Below, in pieces: positions 12,260 through 25,880 of a stretch of 64,000 nt of DNA (its first letter is position 1; each line of letters opens with the position of its first letter). This stretch comes from Zeugodacus cucurbitae. Lineage: Eukaryota > Arthropoda > Insecta > Diptera > Tephritidae. The notes beneath the pieces are model-generated. The model did no database searches. It was not told where the DNA came from and worked only from the letters and a program-made list of their open reading frames with translations. The stretch is from the NCBI RefSeq assembly GCF_028554725.1, contig NC_071670.1, positions 34,776,001 through 34,840,000 on the forward strand, given 5' to 3'. The position numbers and the translations under genes were made by a program.

Positions 12260-12610
12260 TTGGAGGTGTTGTGCATTCCCATTTGCCTTCGCAATCGCAC
12301 AAAACATGCACGCCGCCGTTGGCCCGTACATCAATTACGGTGAAAAGTCGACGGTGCGGTCGGTGTGGCGGGCGGAGTGGGCCGCTGATGAGGTTCGCGC
12401 GCTCTTTGGAGTTAATTGCCCCACCCAGCATTGATACGCCGGCTGCATCAGCTGTGTAGCGCCGTGCATGATGCATAATCGTTCGCTTGATACCCGGCGT
12501 CCGGTGTACGTACACACAATATATTGTTATTATTGCTGTTGTTGTTTTGTTCCATTGTTGTGGGGCGTATACGCCGGCCGGCAGCTTCGCAATTTATAGG
12601 TGAAGGTCAG
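12260..12610. other. GC-rich island, possible regulatory block or unrecognised exon
   Basis: About 350 bases with CG-dense words such as 'GTGTGGCGGGCGGAGTGG' and 'CGCCGGCTGCATCAGC', set in very AT-rich DNA. ORFs cross it on both strands (plus 12129-12434; minus 12126-12515, ending in an Asn-rich run produced by an AAT repeat), but none carries a domain I know. Composition like this in a fly intergenic region often marks a promoter, an enhancer or an exon; which one cannot be decided here. Confidence 0.4.
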
Positions 12611-13555
12611 TTGAGTTTATGTTTTTATTTATATCTACCTACATGCGCTTGTTTATCGATTTTCTGTTTGCAGTTTTTTTTTTATTTTTATTATTTGCTG
12701 CAATTGTTTTGCTTCACTTTTTTTCAGATACTTATTTAGATACTCATGCATGTATGCAGTGTATTATTATTGCATATTCTTTTTGTTTAATAATTTATCA
12801 CACGTATCTACATATGTGTGTGCGCGAGTGTGTGAAATAAATTACAGTTTTTTGCATTTAATTTTGAGCGATTAGGTGGCAGTTGCACTTTATATATACA
12901 TATACTCCAAACACATTATATTAACACCCATATACCATATCTTCAGTGTTGATAAAAAAGGTGTACGAATATTCAGTAAGGCGGATAATATGTTAAATAC
13001 TTATTTTATCGTTTTGTTGGTAAATAGTGAATAATATTGGAAAAAGTATATCGTCCTATTTATTTTTGTTATTTTTATTTATTTCGACACTTCAGTATAT
13101 ATTTAGAACGTTACTTTTGTTTAACTTTTTGGGAATCTCGGTTATTATATCGAAATGATCTTGAGTTCTTTAATAGTCCGAGAGTTGCTGGACTTACTAA
13201 TAATCCCACAAATAGTATTGCGATCTAAATCTTTATTATTTTTAGAAATCAATTTCTGCATTGCCCAATGAAGCATCTATTCGACTTTGACGATGATATA
13301 ACCCTTGTGTTACATTTATATATTTATTAAACCTATCCAATCAGAAATACTAGTACAGGCTACTTTGTTCAATTGCTTTGACTAGAGTCAGAAATTTTTA
13401 GTTGAAAAATAATACACTTTTAACTATACAATATGAGGGTACGACAATTTTGTAAGATTTCTATCAAGTTTTTTCACTGTTTCATGAAATATTATTTATT
13501 AAATATGACTCCGAATTTGTATGCAATTTATAATGTAAAACGTTTTAAATTTTCC
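12611..13555. other. AT-rich DNA, nothing recognised
   Basis: T-rich runs and short chance ORFs only. No splice-bounded exon, RNA gene or repeat family seen. Confidence 0.5.
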
Positions 13556-13837
13556 ATAAAAGATCTTATCGAACGCCTGAGCCACATCTAGGAAAATAGC
13601 TGAACAGTGCTCTCTGTGCTCGAATGCTTTCCTGATTTCGTTAGTAATTCTATTTACTTGCTCTACAGTGCCATGTTTTGCAAGAAACCCGAATTGGTGG
13701 TTTGGTATTATATTATGTTCCTGGAGGAAATTAGAGATTTTTGATAGTAAACCTTTTTCGAATATTTTGGAAAGGCAGGCTAAGAGACTTATTGATCTGT
13801 AGGAAGACGGCCTAAACAATACACTCTCCACTTTCAA
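13556..13837 (-). pseudogene. Jockey-type non-LTR reverse transcriptase fragment
   Basis: The minus-strand frame reads 'SYRSISLLACLSKIFEKGLL', then 'HNIIPNHQFGFLAKHGTVEQ', then 'FLDVAQAFDKI'. These are reverse transcriptase motifs of jockey-clade LINEs: the 'YRPISLL' finger motif (here with Pro changed to Ser), the 'QFGFR..H.T.EQ' block and motif A with its catalytic Asp. The piece is cut at both ends: motif A is followed at once by unrelated sequence, and the YADD motif and everything downstream are missing. It is a dead remnant of about 90 codons. Family is secure; clade is likely from the wording of the motifs. Confidence 0.85.
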
Positions 13838-16800
13838 TATTCCCTTAACATTAAACTAATATACCTGTACAGTACAGTGGCTCGCCAATCGAAGGGTCTC
13901 TTTTCTTACACTATATTGTCAAATGATAAAATTGTCATAAATTTGATTCCATTCCAAGTGAGATCATTCGATAAATATGGGATATACTTGGGGTTGGTCT
14001 ACGGTTAGGAGTGTATTCTAAGTCTTTAAGGTATTAGTAAAGCGTGGATTGTTTCAATATGCTTTTGAGACTAGTTTTAATTTTAATGTTCGTTTTATTT
14101 GAAATGTAATGCTGGTACATATATTGTTTTAAAATATAATTTTTATCTATGCATCATATTTTTATATGGTTCTTATTCCAAAAATATTAATTTGCTTTTA
14201 TTTATTTAAAAATATAAGCAATATTCTGAAAAGTTCAAATTTAAAAGTATATAATGAGTTTTTTGTGGACAAATAATTTCTTTACATGCATACATACACA
14301 CATAAATCAAATTTATTGCTCTCCATTGAATAGAAAAAAAAAACTAAAATAATTACCCATTAAATACATATATCCAACTTTAAAGTCTAGTCGTTAAAAT
14401 TCTGAACCAACCTAATGTCACTAATTATTTACTTAACCCAATTTCATTTTGTTTGTTGAAACGGCAAACAATAAAAGCAAAATTGTGTTTGGTGAACTTT
14501 AATAGAATGAAAACAGAGAGTACAAATAGCATTAAAGCAACTAAATTAAATTAGGAAGCACTGAAATTAGTATACATTATAAAAAGTAAACTGTAATACG
14601 CAATGATTATTAAAAATTTCCATTACTAAATAGCAAAGCAATAAAAAATATTGTTTTAAAAAATGTTAAATATACATACATACCGATAAAAATGTGTAAC
14701 ATAACATAAGCTGAAAACATAAACGAAATATGAAATACATAGCACATACATACATACTTATACAAGGGTATATTAGTGTGCAAAGTGCGAAAAAAATTTC
14801 AAACGAATATTAAACGTATTTGAAAATAACCACTTAGTACTTAAGCACTGCTAATAATGACCGGAAGCCGGACTTCTTTGAAAAAGAAATAAAACTAGTA
14901 AACAAAAAATAATTGCTTATTCGAGAATATGTATACAAGATTAACTTCTGCAGGAATTGAAATTTTTTTGTAAATACATACATACATTATATTATCATAT
15001 ATAATATATATAGGCCACTAACAAATTGTTGTAAATATGCGATATGCGTATTGTCATAAACATTTTTTAGCTTATACACGTCTAAAGTTTTTCCTTTTTT
15101 CTCGATGTTCTAACAATTTCGAAACTTTTTTTAAATTTTGTATAATAAATTGAATCTGAAAGAGCTAGTGAGAGTGTTAAAACTACATGGAGAGTGTAAA
15201 ATTCGACCTTACTGGCAAACCGCTCACTATCATTAGTTGATTTGAAAATTCCACTAATAGACCTTTCTTGCGGACTAGACATTACCGGTTAAAAAATGTG
15301 TGCTCGAAATTAAAAAAAAATGATATTATTAAATTTAGTGGTAATCTACGAAAAGTTTCGAAACACTCTGACTGGCTCTTAGAGATCACAAATATTTATA
15401 GATAAAATTTGGATAAATTTTCCATCTTAATTGGGTAACAAATTTAAAATGTATATGGTCTATAAATTGTATGAAATAAATAGTATATATAAAAGTATAT
15501 ATTAATTGTATATACCCATTAAAAATGCATTTATACATACATACATACATATAATTACTTACATACATATATTTATACTCATACCTTAGGTTTAAAGGTT
15601 TTCCTAACAAACAATTGCATGTGCATTAAATTCTGAGTGAGGCTATGAATAGAAAAGTTTGAGCTTATTAATAAATCTCAATAGTAATGAAATTCAAAAT
15701 AGAAATAAAAAAACGATTTATAGTACATATACATATATAGGACATAAACAAATTAACGCGAAAAGTGGATGTTTTGCCATTGATGAGTAGATGAGTAAGG
15801 AGTGCTTAATTAATATTTTTGGCAAGAATTTTTATTCTATACTCTGCCATATAGAGTATCTACCATATAGTAAATTGCAGAAGATTTCAATATTTTTTTA
15901 CCGATTTGTTTGGTTTTTAAGAGTTTACAATATTCAGTTACTTATTTAGGTCCAGTTTGGATACTCTTGAAGGAATCGTTCTCTGGTCAAAGAAGAAAAG
16001 ATATTAAATAACTGATAAAAGAGAAATTTAAATACTTCTGTAATAACAAGGACTTTAGTTCCGAGCAAATGTATATTTTCGTTGTTGAAAGGTTGGCCTC
16101 TCAGCACAAATCATAACTATTATCGAAGATTTTTGAAGAAGCCGGGTTTTTAATATAAACATTATTTACAGTCCCTTTTAGAACGAGCGGCATATCATTC
16201 GCTCTGTCAAATAGTAATGGGAAAAGACCTTCATCGGAAGGAGTTCTTATGGATGTTTTATGCTTCTAAAACTATTGAGTTGCTTATTTATAAATCATTT
16301 AGAGATAAAACCTTTCGCTCTCCCTTCATTCGTTGAGATCTCTCTCAGCATTATAGATAGGCATATGATTGGCATGGGATGATTCATAAAAATAGATTTA
16401 GAAATTTGGCAAAAAAAATTATGAAAATATAATTTTCTAGTATATACACACACACGCTGAACTAAAACTTATTTCGTACAACCATTTAGCTCCCCTTAGT
16501 TCGTTATCTTCTCTCTGGAGTCGAATAAATTATGAATTTCTCATTAAATAAAGTTATTTCTATTTACATAAATATACTTATACACATACATATATAAAAT
16601 ATACGTTGATACTAATTCCATTTGGCGTTGATAAATATGAGTTAAGATAAACAACAACAAAAAAAAAAGAAAAATATATGTAAAACTTTCTTAATTAGTT
16701 TAGCTGAAAGTTCTTTTCGCATTGTTTTTGATGAGTTTTGTTTTGGTAATCGATAGATATGGCAAAGTTGGCTGGTTTCGAATTCTAAACTCAACGCGTA

Positions 16801-17482
16801 ATTTATTACAACACATAAATATGAAAACGTGTAATTTTTATGCATAATAAATGATTATTAGACAGCCATATAAATAAGTAACAATAACAATAGCATACAA
16901 AGCATACTAAAGATATGATGAAAAGAGATAAACAAAACGAGTTATGAAAGTTTGGCTTAGAATATTGAATGAAACAACTGAAGAAATAAAGTACTGGAAA
17001 ACCGTGAAAGTTTTTGTGTTTATTGTCTTTAGTAGGCTGGGATTGTACATAAAAATAAATAGATATATTAACTTATTATGAAAATCAAAAGAAACATTTG
17101 CATAAATATAGTGCTTTGTAAGTAATATTCTTCGGGGTTAAGGGCTTGTACAAGTTGCTTATTTGAATCACTTACTTTTTTATTTGAAATTAAAAAAATG
17201 TCTCCTATTTCCTCGCTAAACTTCAGAACTGTTGTTCTTATATCGAATTGGATGTGCTCGTCGTCAATGAAACGTATATATAGAGTTCAAAGATCTTTAT
17301 CATATCATATATATGCATTTATTATTCAGTTCAAAACAGTGAAGCTAAAACGAGAGCTCTGTGGCTGTGTATTAATAGAAGAAATTTCGCCTGTACGTTT
17401 ACATTTAGATTCGTTTACTTTATGCTCTTGTGGACTCGATTCCACATGACATTAAACGAATCAGATGACGAATATTCGTATA
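13838..17482. other. Intergenic AT-rich DNA, nothing recognised
   Basis: Contains CATA/TACA microsatellites (about 14680-14760, 15530-15570 and 16570-16590) and A-rich runs. ORFs are short and low-complexity. No RNA gene or known element seen. Confidence 0.5.
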
Positions 17483-18246
17483 TTATATATACATTTGGCG
17501 TAGGAACCGCTAAAGCGATTATAGCCGAATCTACCAGAGCGCCATTCATCTCTCCGTTGTGCAATTTCGAGTCATTTCGAAATACCAAGTGCTGCCTGGT
17601 CACTTTGCACTTGGTCCTTCCAACGGAGTGGGGGTCGTCCTTTTCCGCGGCTTCCTCCAGCAGGTACTGCATCGAACACTTTCAGAGCTGGAATGTTTTC
17701 ATCCATTCGAACAACATGACATAGCCGCTGTCTTTTTATTCGCTGAACTATGTCAATGTCGTTGTATAACTCGTACAGCTCATAGTTCCATCGTCTGCGG
17801 TATTCGCCGTTGCCAATGTTCTGAGGACCATAAATCTTGCGCAAAGTTTTCCTCACGAAAACTCCTAGTGTCGTTTCATCGGATGTTGACATCGTCCACG
17901 CTTCTGCGCCATACATCAGGGCGGAAATAATGAGCGATTTGTAGAGTTTGAATTTGATTCGTCGAGAGAGGACTTTACTTTTCAATTGCCTACTCAGTCC
18001 AAAGTAGCACCTGTTGGCAAGAGTGATTCTACATTGGATCTCGAGGCTGACATTGTTGGTGTTGTTAACGCTGGTTCCCAAGTAGACGAAAGTATCTACG
18101 ACTTCAAGGTTATGACTGTCAATAGTGACGTGGGAGCCAAGACGCGAAAGCGCTGACTGTTTAGTTGATGACAGGAGATATTTCGTCTTGTCCTCATTCA
18201 CCATCAGACCCATTCGCTTCGTTTCCTTATCCAGACGGGAAAAAGT
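17483..18246 (-). mobile_element. RTE-like non-LTR retrotransposon, 5'-truncated copy 1
   Basis: The minus-strand ORF (running down from about 18246) encodes the C-terminal part of the reverse transcriptase and its tail domain: 'LDKETKRMGLMVNEDKTKYL', 'VDTFVYLGTSVNNTNNVSLE', 'LMYGAEAWTMSTSDETTLG', 'RKIYGPQNIGNGEYRRRW' and 'GGSRGKGRPPLRWKDQV'. These are diagnostic of the RTE/endonuclease-reverse-transcriptase LINEs common in insects. The frame breaks near 17580, but the last codons (DSAI) and the 3' hairpin are kept at about 17495-17525, followed by an ATATA-type tail. Everything N-terminal to the RT thumb, including the YADD motif, is missing. Clade assignment is from family wording, not from a search. 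Confidence 0.85.
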
Positions 18247-21200
18247 ATTGATTTCGGCAAAGGAAGTGTGAATCAGAATTCCTTCACCGTTGATTAAGTT
18301 CATTAGTTAAAGCAATGTTTCTGTGACAGTGGACTCTACTGATGTTGGAGGAGATCTATTACTTTAGGAAAAGTCTAGATTCATAAGTTTAGTTTATAAA
18401 ATTTGTATGAGTATAATACCTTGAGCAACATTTTGCTCTCTCGTGTCTAAAAAGTTGGACAAAACTAGACAAGCCTTCTCTGATACCTAGGCATGCTGCA
18501 GAAATGCCTAAACGTAAAATAAAATGAAGCACCAACTACTTTTCGCAAACATACTGGAACACACACAGCGCCTAACGAAATATTTTCGTATTGAACTGAA
18601 ATGATTTTTTTTCCGCTTTTTAAGCAAATCCAACCTAAGGATCATAATATGTGAAAACAGTTATTTACTTGCTAATTCTAGAATATATTTACATTTGCAA
18701 GTATTGTATTTCGGATGACAGGCCTAACAATAAATACTTTCCATAGTAAATATAGCAAGCAGCTGCTTAACGCACGAATTGTATCCTTAGACGGCACTCA
18801 TCCCAGCGGATAGATAAGATTTCAAAAAAGTACTTAAAAACATGTGTAAGTACTTAAGTCAAAGTGTGCATGAGCACTAGGAGTACTACCTGTTTTATGA
18901 GCATGTCCAGCTACGATGTGCTCCTGCTGTTTAATGGCTTTACAGAAATAAAATACTTAGCAATTTGTGACAACTGTACACGCTGCAAAACAAATAACCA
19001 CTTGAGCGATGCCGAAGTATTCTTATATGTATATATGTATATGCGATATATAGATACATTATTTAATGTTCATACAAATTTACATTACAAAAGTATTGCG
19101 TCCTAATGAATTTGCAATTGTGTAATGGTATACATTTAATATATTCATAAATACTTGGGAGTACACGTGTCTATGCTGTAATCTGGTTCATCATGTTTGC
19201 CACAAAGTCTGCAGCAGACACCTGGTTTGCGCTACGCACATAGTCCATAAACACAGGAGAAGTGAAATTCCTGTACAAAATTACCCTTTGTGGGTAATAT
19301 AAGGGTTGTTAGCGTCGGTACATACATACAAGCATACCGATGGACATATTGTCTATGTTGATTTGCGAATTTCCGAAATTATAAATACATATGTATATAC
19401 ATATGTATATACACTGGAAGGCATTATTGTTGGGTTTTTCGCAAGCATCTTCAGGTTACCATTTCATTTGTTGTACTTCCAAGAATCACTAAAAAATAAC
19501 ACTCAAAGGAAGTGGAGTAAACTCCTTTAAATTGCTCATATACTCATATGATACTTACTGAGATTCAACTACCCTGTAGGAAATTTTAAGTACTTGAAAC
19601 ACTTTTGTGAGAATAACGAGCTGATTTCACAACAGATAATGCCTATATACAAAAGTATGTATGTATGTATATGTTCTTTTTCTTTGTCGTATAGTAGGAA
19701 GACTTAGTCTGCATCGGCTAATGTATTAAAGGCGCAAGTAACAGACGAGATGTCTACGAATCGGAAAACGAAGAACCAAATATTGTTATTGTGTAAAGTG
19801 TTTACTAGAAAACCGATCTCCTTTGTTTTAAATAAAAATGTTCGAGCACAGATAATATTAAATTTTTTACGAACTCAAGAAACCCGCCAATAAATTCCCT
19901 ATTGCAAAACGATTTTTTGGAAATTTAATTTCCATCTCTATATAATGTCGACGATGAGTATACGGATAGAGAAGATCCTTAAAAACATTTGATCAAATGC
20001 ACCGATTTACACAAATGTGAATAACAAGGATACTAATGTTCAGAACCCTGTAAATTTATTGAAGAATTACAATTTGCCGAAAAAGAAAAATCTTTATATA
20101 AACTTAAGCCTCATTTTAGCCTTCTGAGGTTGGAAATGTCCATAAATTTTACAATTTTATTTGAAAGTAGAGATGATCTCTTTTTTACATAGTGGGACCA
20201 AAGGTAAAACGAAATATGCAAAAGTGGCTTGATTTTGAAAAGGTTCGAAACTATCTTCCAATTTCTAAATCATTTTTGTACTTTTCCTTAAAAAGGTACC
20301 TCAGTCTCGGCGATTATCGTTTAATATTGATGCTTTATTCCCACTAAACCATTCTTTTGAGATCTGAGAACCGAAAATGTTGATGGAAATTATTTATGAC
20401 AATGGTTAGACTAGTTCGATTATGAGCTCGTTCGGCACCCACTTTGTATAGAACTGTCGCTTACCAAACATTTTTTGAGTTCTCTTGATGATTTTGAGAG
20501 TCAGTTATCTCCGTCATCTTCACTTTACTTCTATTAAAAGCTAAGTCTATCTTCACAGTATATGGTATGGTATATAATTCTGGTGAAGCATTTTCATCGA
20601 ATCGACTTAATTTTTAGTCTGCCTGATATTCTACATAGTTGAAAGGGATTTAATTGGGTAGAGAATTCATCGCTGCTGAATCTATATACCTACGAAATTA
20701 TATTTGACTTCTGAATACCGAATAATCAATTGGAATAGATTTGAAAGCGAAACAGGCATTATTATTTTGATTTATTGAATCTATCTTTTAGCGGCAAATG
20801 TTACTTTCTGTACAGTTTGAAGTTGAAATATTATATATTCCAATATACTTTATACTTGACATTGGATTGTTTGTAATACAAACTAATTCCAATATATCAA
20901 AATCCATGTTTGCATAGATATTATTCAAAAAGTGTAATCTCTTTCCGCAGTATTCCAACAGGGTGCATAAAAAATCTGTTTACTTTTGTGATAAGTGCAC
21001 ATGAATGTATTTTGTTATCTGCGACTGCGCACAGCATTTACCTAAAATTTACTTACTTTTGTTTACCAAAATGATAGCGATGCCTTTTGTTTCGTACAAT
21101 ACCTACATTAACCGAATCTGCTTTACCTTTGTGCCGAAATTTGCTTTTGTTGTAATGCTTACCTGTCCTTGTGGTCCATTGCGCTGCCTGACCGCTTCTC

Positions 21201-24200
21201 AAATCTTCTTTACTTTTGTTTGTTATTTCAACAAATGCAACAGACAAACATCCTGTTCCGAGCGTTGCAATAAAGCGTATGTGTTTCGAGGCCCTTTTCG
21301 CAAATCACAGTGAGTATTAGAGCTGGAACAACAAATGGAAATTAATTCACTGCTAATGCAATAATGTTGTGCAGCATTCATACATAAGTAAACCTATGCA
21401 GTTAGGTCATTAGTAATTTTGGTACAGTTTGGTTAGAAATTACTGGACAATTTTAGTTCTCAACCAACCACATAAGGACTGCGACATAAGTAACGCTGTT
21501 ATCACTTGTGTAATAAAATGCTTTAGTTTATCTTTGGTTATTGAAGTAACCGAAAAGATTTTGTGGGTGCCGTTATGGTTACTAAAGACACTCTCTTATT
21601 TATGTATATACCCTTTTACCAATGATAAGATTGGCGGCTTGCTGGCTTTCAAAGGAATTGGTCGGCTAAAGATCTCACTTTTGACTGACATTATTTATAG
21701 TTGACTCCGGATTCTAATAAAGTTTCAGAGTCTTCAGACAAACTGAGAATCTTAACTTGGGAAAATTATGATTTGATCAACAACACATATCTGACGACCC
21801 TTACGAGCCGACCCGAGTGACTATTTCTACTTCGACGGTTTCGATCCATATTCCAGCCTTTTGAATGGTAGACCGACTTATTGAGATGCTTTTTATAGTT
21901 TCACTATAATGCTAGGAAAATTATCTTTAGAAAATAAAATAGAAGTTCATTGCAAACTGGGATCGAACCTCTTTTTCATAAAGTTTTTGAGGACCTCAAG
22001 GGAATTAACGCGTCTTAGTCTAAAACCAATTTAGAGCCGTCATAAAGATCCAACTATCGTGGCAACTGTACCATGGGTTCAATCTGGGTTCAATCTATTA
22101 CTGTAAGTTGTAAAACATTCAATAAATAGATTTTGAAGGTGCTGTGCTGAAACGGGGTTTCGGATCGAATTCAGAACATAGTGAGTAGGTTTTCGCACTT
22201 TTAAATCTAATCTAATGTCTTTCAGTTCTAAGGCTGCTGAGGCAATGTAGTGAAAGTAATGGAAAATAATGGATATCCTTCAATTTTTGTCAGAATTGGT
22301 ACTGCTTTTACCCGATTATAGGACCAAAAATTTACACTGAAGTAAAAAGATAATATTTTTGAACTAGTTGGATAAGTAGGATGAAATCTTGGGTACATCA
22401 TTAGATACCGTTTGGTCTAGGTTTCGTGATTTTTTACTTAATTTTCAAAAAGACAGAGAGATACTTTTATGAGGTCTGCAATGACGAAGATATTTATACG
22501 AAGTGTTATCGAATTCCTTTTTGAAAACACCTTTAATGTTCCATATATCTATGCAAATATTTCTAGGAAGTCAAGTATTGAATGCAAGCAGTGCAATGAA
22601 GCCACTCCACTCGCAAGAAAGAGTAAGAAACTGCCAGTTAGAACTACAGCGAGTAGCCTTCAGTATTTATAGACTTCATAAGGCCATAAAGAAAGGTAAG
22701 TTAATGAATTAAAGCTAATTAAATTTGCACCCCTATCGACTGCGCTCTAGACATTCAGGCAAACAGGTGGAACGAATTGCTTTAAAGAGCCAACAAAAAA
22801 TAAGTGCAAAAACGTCATACACACACGCTACGGCAATGGCGATAAATGAGCCAGCACAGCGCTGTGGTCGTGGGGTTCGCAGAAGCCGGTAAAGGGTGCT
22901 GAAGCGATTAATTTACACTTTGGCCATCAACATATCAAATTATTGCAACAGGTAGGCAAGCAGGCAGTTGTGACACGACTGCAGTGCAAAACAAAGCGAT
23001 AAAATTGAAAAGAAAAACAGGGAAAACAGCTTGCGGCGAAATGCATACTCGCATCATAAATGCACCTTGACAGAATTGCAAGGCACTCACACACACACAC
23101 ACCGCCACATGCAGATGCGCTTGGGCGGCACCTGTTGATAGTTGCACGTTGCAGTGGCAGGATATGTACGACAGAAGGACGCAACATTTTTGCAACATCA
23201 TAATAATGCAAACAAATGGTGCGGCGTATAAAGGAAATGGGGTAGGGGAAAAACCACCTGAGAAAAGTGTTTGAAAGGAACTGCGGGTAAGCATTTTCAA
23301 TTAGCTATGCAAATCTCAACTACACTTGCACATACATATACGATAAATATGCCCCTGAACAGCTGCTCATTCACATTTTCAGACAAACATACGTATATAT
23401 ATGTATATGTTTTATGTATGAATATAAATGCGAAATTGTGACTTGCAACGTGAAAGAGTGCATGAAAGTAAGTCAGAATCTTTCGGTTTAACGCGCAGGC
23501 AGTTGAGGTGTGAGCCAACAAATACAGATTTCTTTAGTTTCTCAAGGTAGTCATGCCTATGAATGAGTCTTTTCGTAAATTTGGCTGTATACTCGTATTG
23601 TATCTAAAGCAAGAAAGTTGCTTGTAACTCTATAGGAAAGTGCAAAATCACCTGCCAGCTATTAACATAAAGAGTGAGGTGCAAAGTATATACGCGTTTG
23701 ACATAGGTGTCCTGCAATAAATATTAATAATAAATTAATTTATTCATAGTTTTACTTATCGTGAAACTAGGTACTTCCGGGTTACCAGGTTATCATAAAA
23801 TTTATTGAATATTTATTTTATGGTAGTATATATTATTCAGTAGTACGTAGTAGTCGGAGAAATCTTTGATAATCGTCATATTTGTGATATGAAAACTTTC
23901 TTCTGATGTGTTCAAAAAATAACGGGAATTGTAAATTTTAAAGGGTTTGGAGAGTCTACTTTTCGAATTAATTTTTTTATTATATTGATATACATACATG
24001 CCCCTAAAGTACGATAAAATAAAAATCAGCTGTAGTCATGACTTTGCCTTTTTTGTAGCAGCCGCTAAGGCTAGACGTGTTTTAATTAATTTGCCTCACA
24101 AGCAAAGGCTATCCCAAAACTCAAGTTGGAGAAGTGTATCGACAATTGGAAAAGCGCTTTCAGAACTTTATGATATCGAATGGGAACTATGACTCATGAA

Positions 24201-25193
24201 TATATTTTTTTTTCAAAAACGAAATGGATAGCCCAAACTAATAATAAAAGAAATACCAATACTCAGTTTTGTTCCAATATTTTTTTAAAGTCTTAAAGGA
24301 ATTCGTCTTCCAATTTACTAACTATAGTTGTTATATATAACAACAAAATCTGAAAGTACAGACAAATTTGTTTCTAGCTACGGTTGGTCCTTGGTAGGCG
24401 CTTTTATTCCTTTAAATACCGCTTTTGACATACAAAACGTATACACGGATATAGGAGTTAATAAGATCCTTTATTTTGTAATTTCATGAAGATAGTAGTA
24501 AGTTCTCCAATTTATATTTTTCAAACGCGACCCTTTTAAAGGTCTTTACTGATGCCTCGAAACAGCCGATGTTTGCAATATTGAGAGACTCTGACTTGAA
24601 GCTTCCGTTTGGAAAACTAACTGTTTCAGATTTCAGCCGGAGCAGGAGTGACTTAAAAGACGGTAGAGCTACTGTATCATGCACCATAATACACCTTCGG
24701 AGATCTTAATGGGATTTTCAACGACACTTTCTGAATTTAAATATAAACTAATTGTTTCATCACCGCGCCAGGGACAATTTTAAATTAAATTAAATTGAGA
24801 TCGCTCTACACCGGCTTTAAAGTAATCAATTTCCGTTCACGCATTAACTTTGTGACTGCTATTAAAAAAAAACAACAACCAAATGCATTTCATATATTTT
24901 AAAATCATTTTCGAAACTTCCTTAATTTTGTATTTGAAACTATAATTATTACAAACATACGGATTGCACACGTGCCTAACTATAATTATTATGTTCCCCG
25001 ATCAATGTACAACTGCTACTTGTATGATGGTCCAAGGGGACTGAAAAAACTGTTCCGCTACACATAACAGAGACATATACATATATACTTGCCACTTGCC
25101 ACAATTTTGGCACTGCCGCATTGCACTTGTTACGAAGACCGGAGGCGCCTAAATGCAATTGGTTAGTAAATACCCACATATTAAATTCTACTA
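18247..25193. other. Intergenic DNA, no gene recognised
   Basis: Nearly 7 kb without a credible exon. Visible content: GTAT/CATA microsatellites (about 19390-19410, 19655-19670 and 23395-23410), a CA run at about 23088-23103, and a less AT-rich block at 22780-23330. An ORF at 21005-21313 repeats the word 'TTTACTTTTGTT' but has no domain. No tRNA-like cloverleaf noticed. Confidence 0.45.
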
Positions 25194-25422
25194 AGCATTA
25201 GGGTGGTTCGATTTGACAAATAGTAAAAATTTTATACGTTTAATGTCTGAAAATATTAGTCGCATATCGCTTCTGGGTGCATTTAATAAAAATTTTGGCG
25301 ATTTGTAAACTCGATTTTGGAAGATTTCTAAATTAGATATTAAATAAAATTTATTTTTTATCGATTTGTGGGGACATTTTTTTTTTCAATTCAAAGTTAC
25401 TCCCTAGACTCACCCTAATGCT
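25194..25422. mobile_element. MITE-like element with 12-bp perfect inverted termini
   Basis: AGCATTAGGGTG at 25194-25205 is repeated in perfect inversion as CACCCTAATGCT at 25411-25422, bounding 229 bp of AT-rich, non-coding DNA. Size, termini and lack of ORF fit a miniature inverted-repeat DNA transposon. Some of the outer bases of the inverted repeat may be target duplication. Superfamily not determined. Confidence 0.6.
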
Positions 25423-25880
25423 CCCACTTGCTTCTGTGCACAAAATAATTTTTATTTTTGCCTCAAAAGTGTGTCGCCGTTGCCAATGCCCGATTGCATT
25501 GCAGGTAAATACAATTACACTTGTATATGTAAATGCTACATGCGCAGTGTAAATACTTTATAATTGTTATATAATTGCATGCGATAATTGTGGAGTTCTT
25601 TGATGTGTTGGCGCCATTCAACAGCAACTACGATAACAACCTGCAAGCTAATATCAAAATGTACAATATAATTACAACTTCATATAGCAAGTTGTTTATA
25701 TGTAGGTATGTACTGTTGTAGTATTTACAAAAAAGGCGTTGCTGGTGATGAGTGCAATTGGCATTAAGTAGCTGTAAGGGAATTCCAACATACCAACCAG
25801 CATAAAATTGAGGACATTCTACTCATATATTAACCGGCTGAACTGAAGGTGTAATAATAAAAAAATATACAGAACAACTA
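25423..25880. other. Intergenic DNA, nothing recognised
   Basis: AT-rich spacer between two DNA-transposon remnants; no ORF or motif of note. Confidence 0.5.

Noticed and set aside
12126..12515. 129-codon minus-strand ORF over the GC island
   Set aside because: Ends in an Asn run produced by an AAT repeat, and competing ORFs occur in other frames; no domain.
21005..21313. 102-codon Cys/Phe-rich ORF
   Set aside because: Repeated TTTACTTTTGTT words explain much of the composition; no signal, domain or splice context that I trust.
24001..24192. Possible mariner transposase C-terminus ('YRQLEKRFQNFMISNGNYDS' in another frame)
   Set aside because: The wording resembles the end of mariner transposases, but there is no upstream support, no termini and too little length to claim it.
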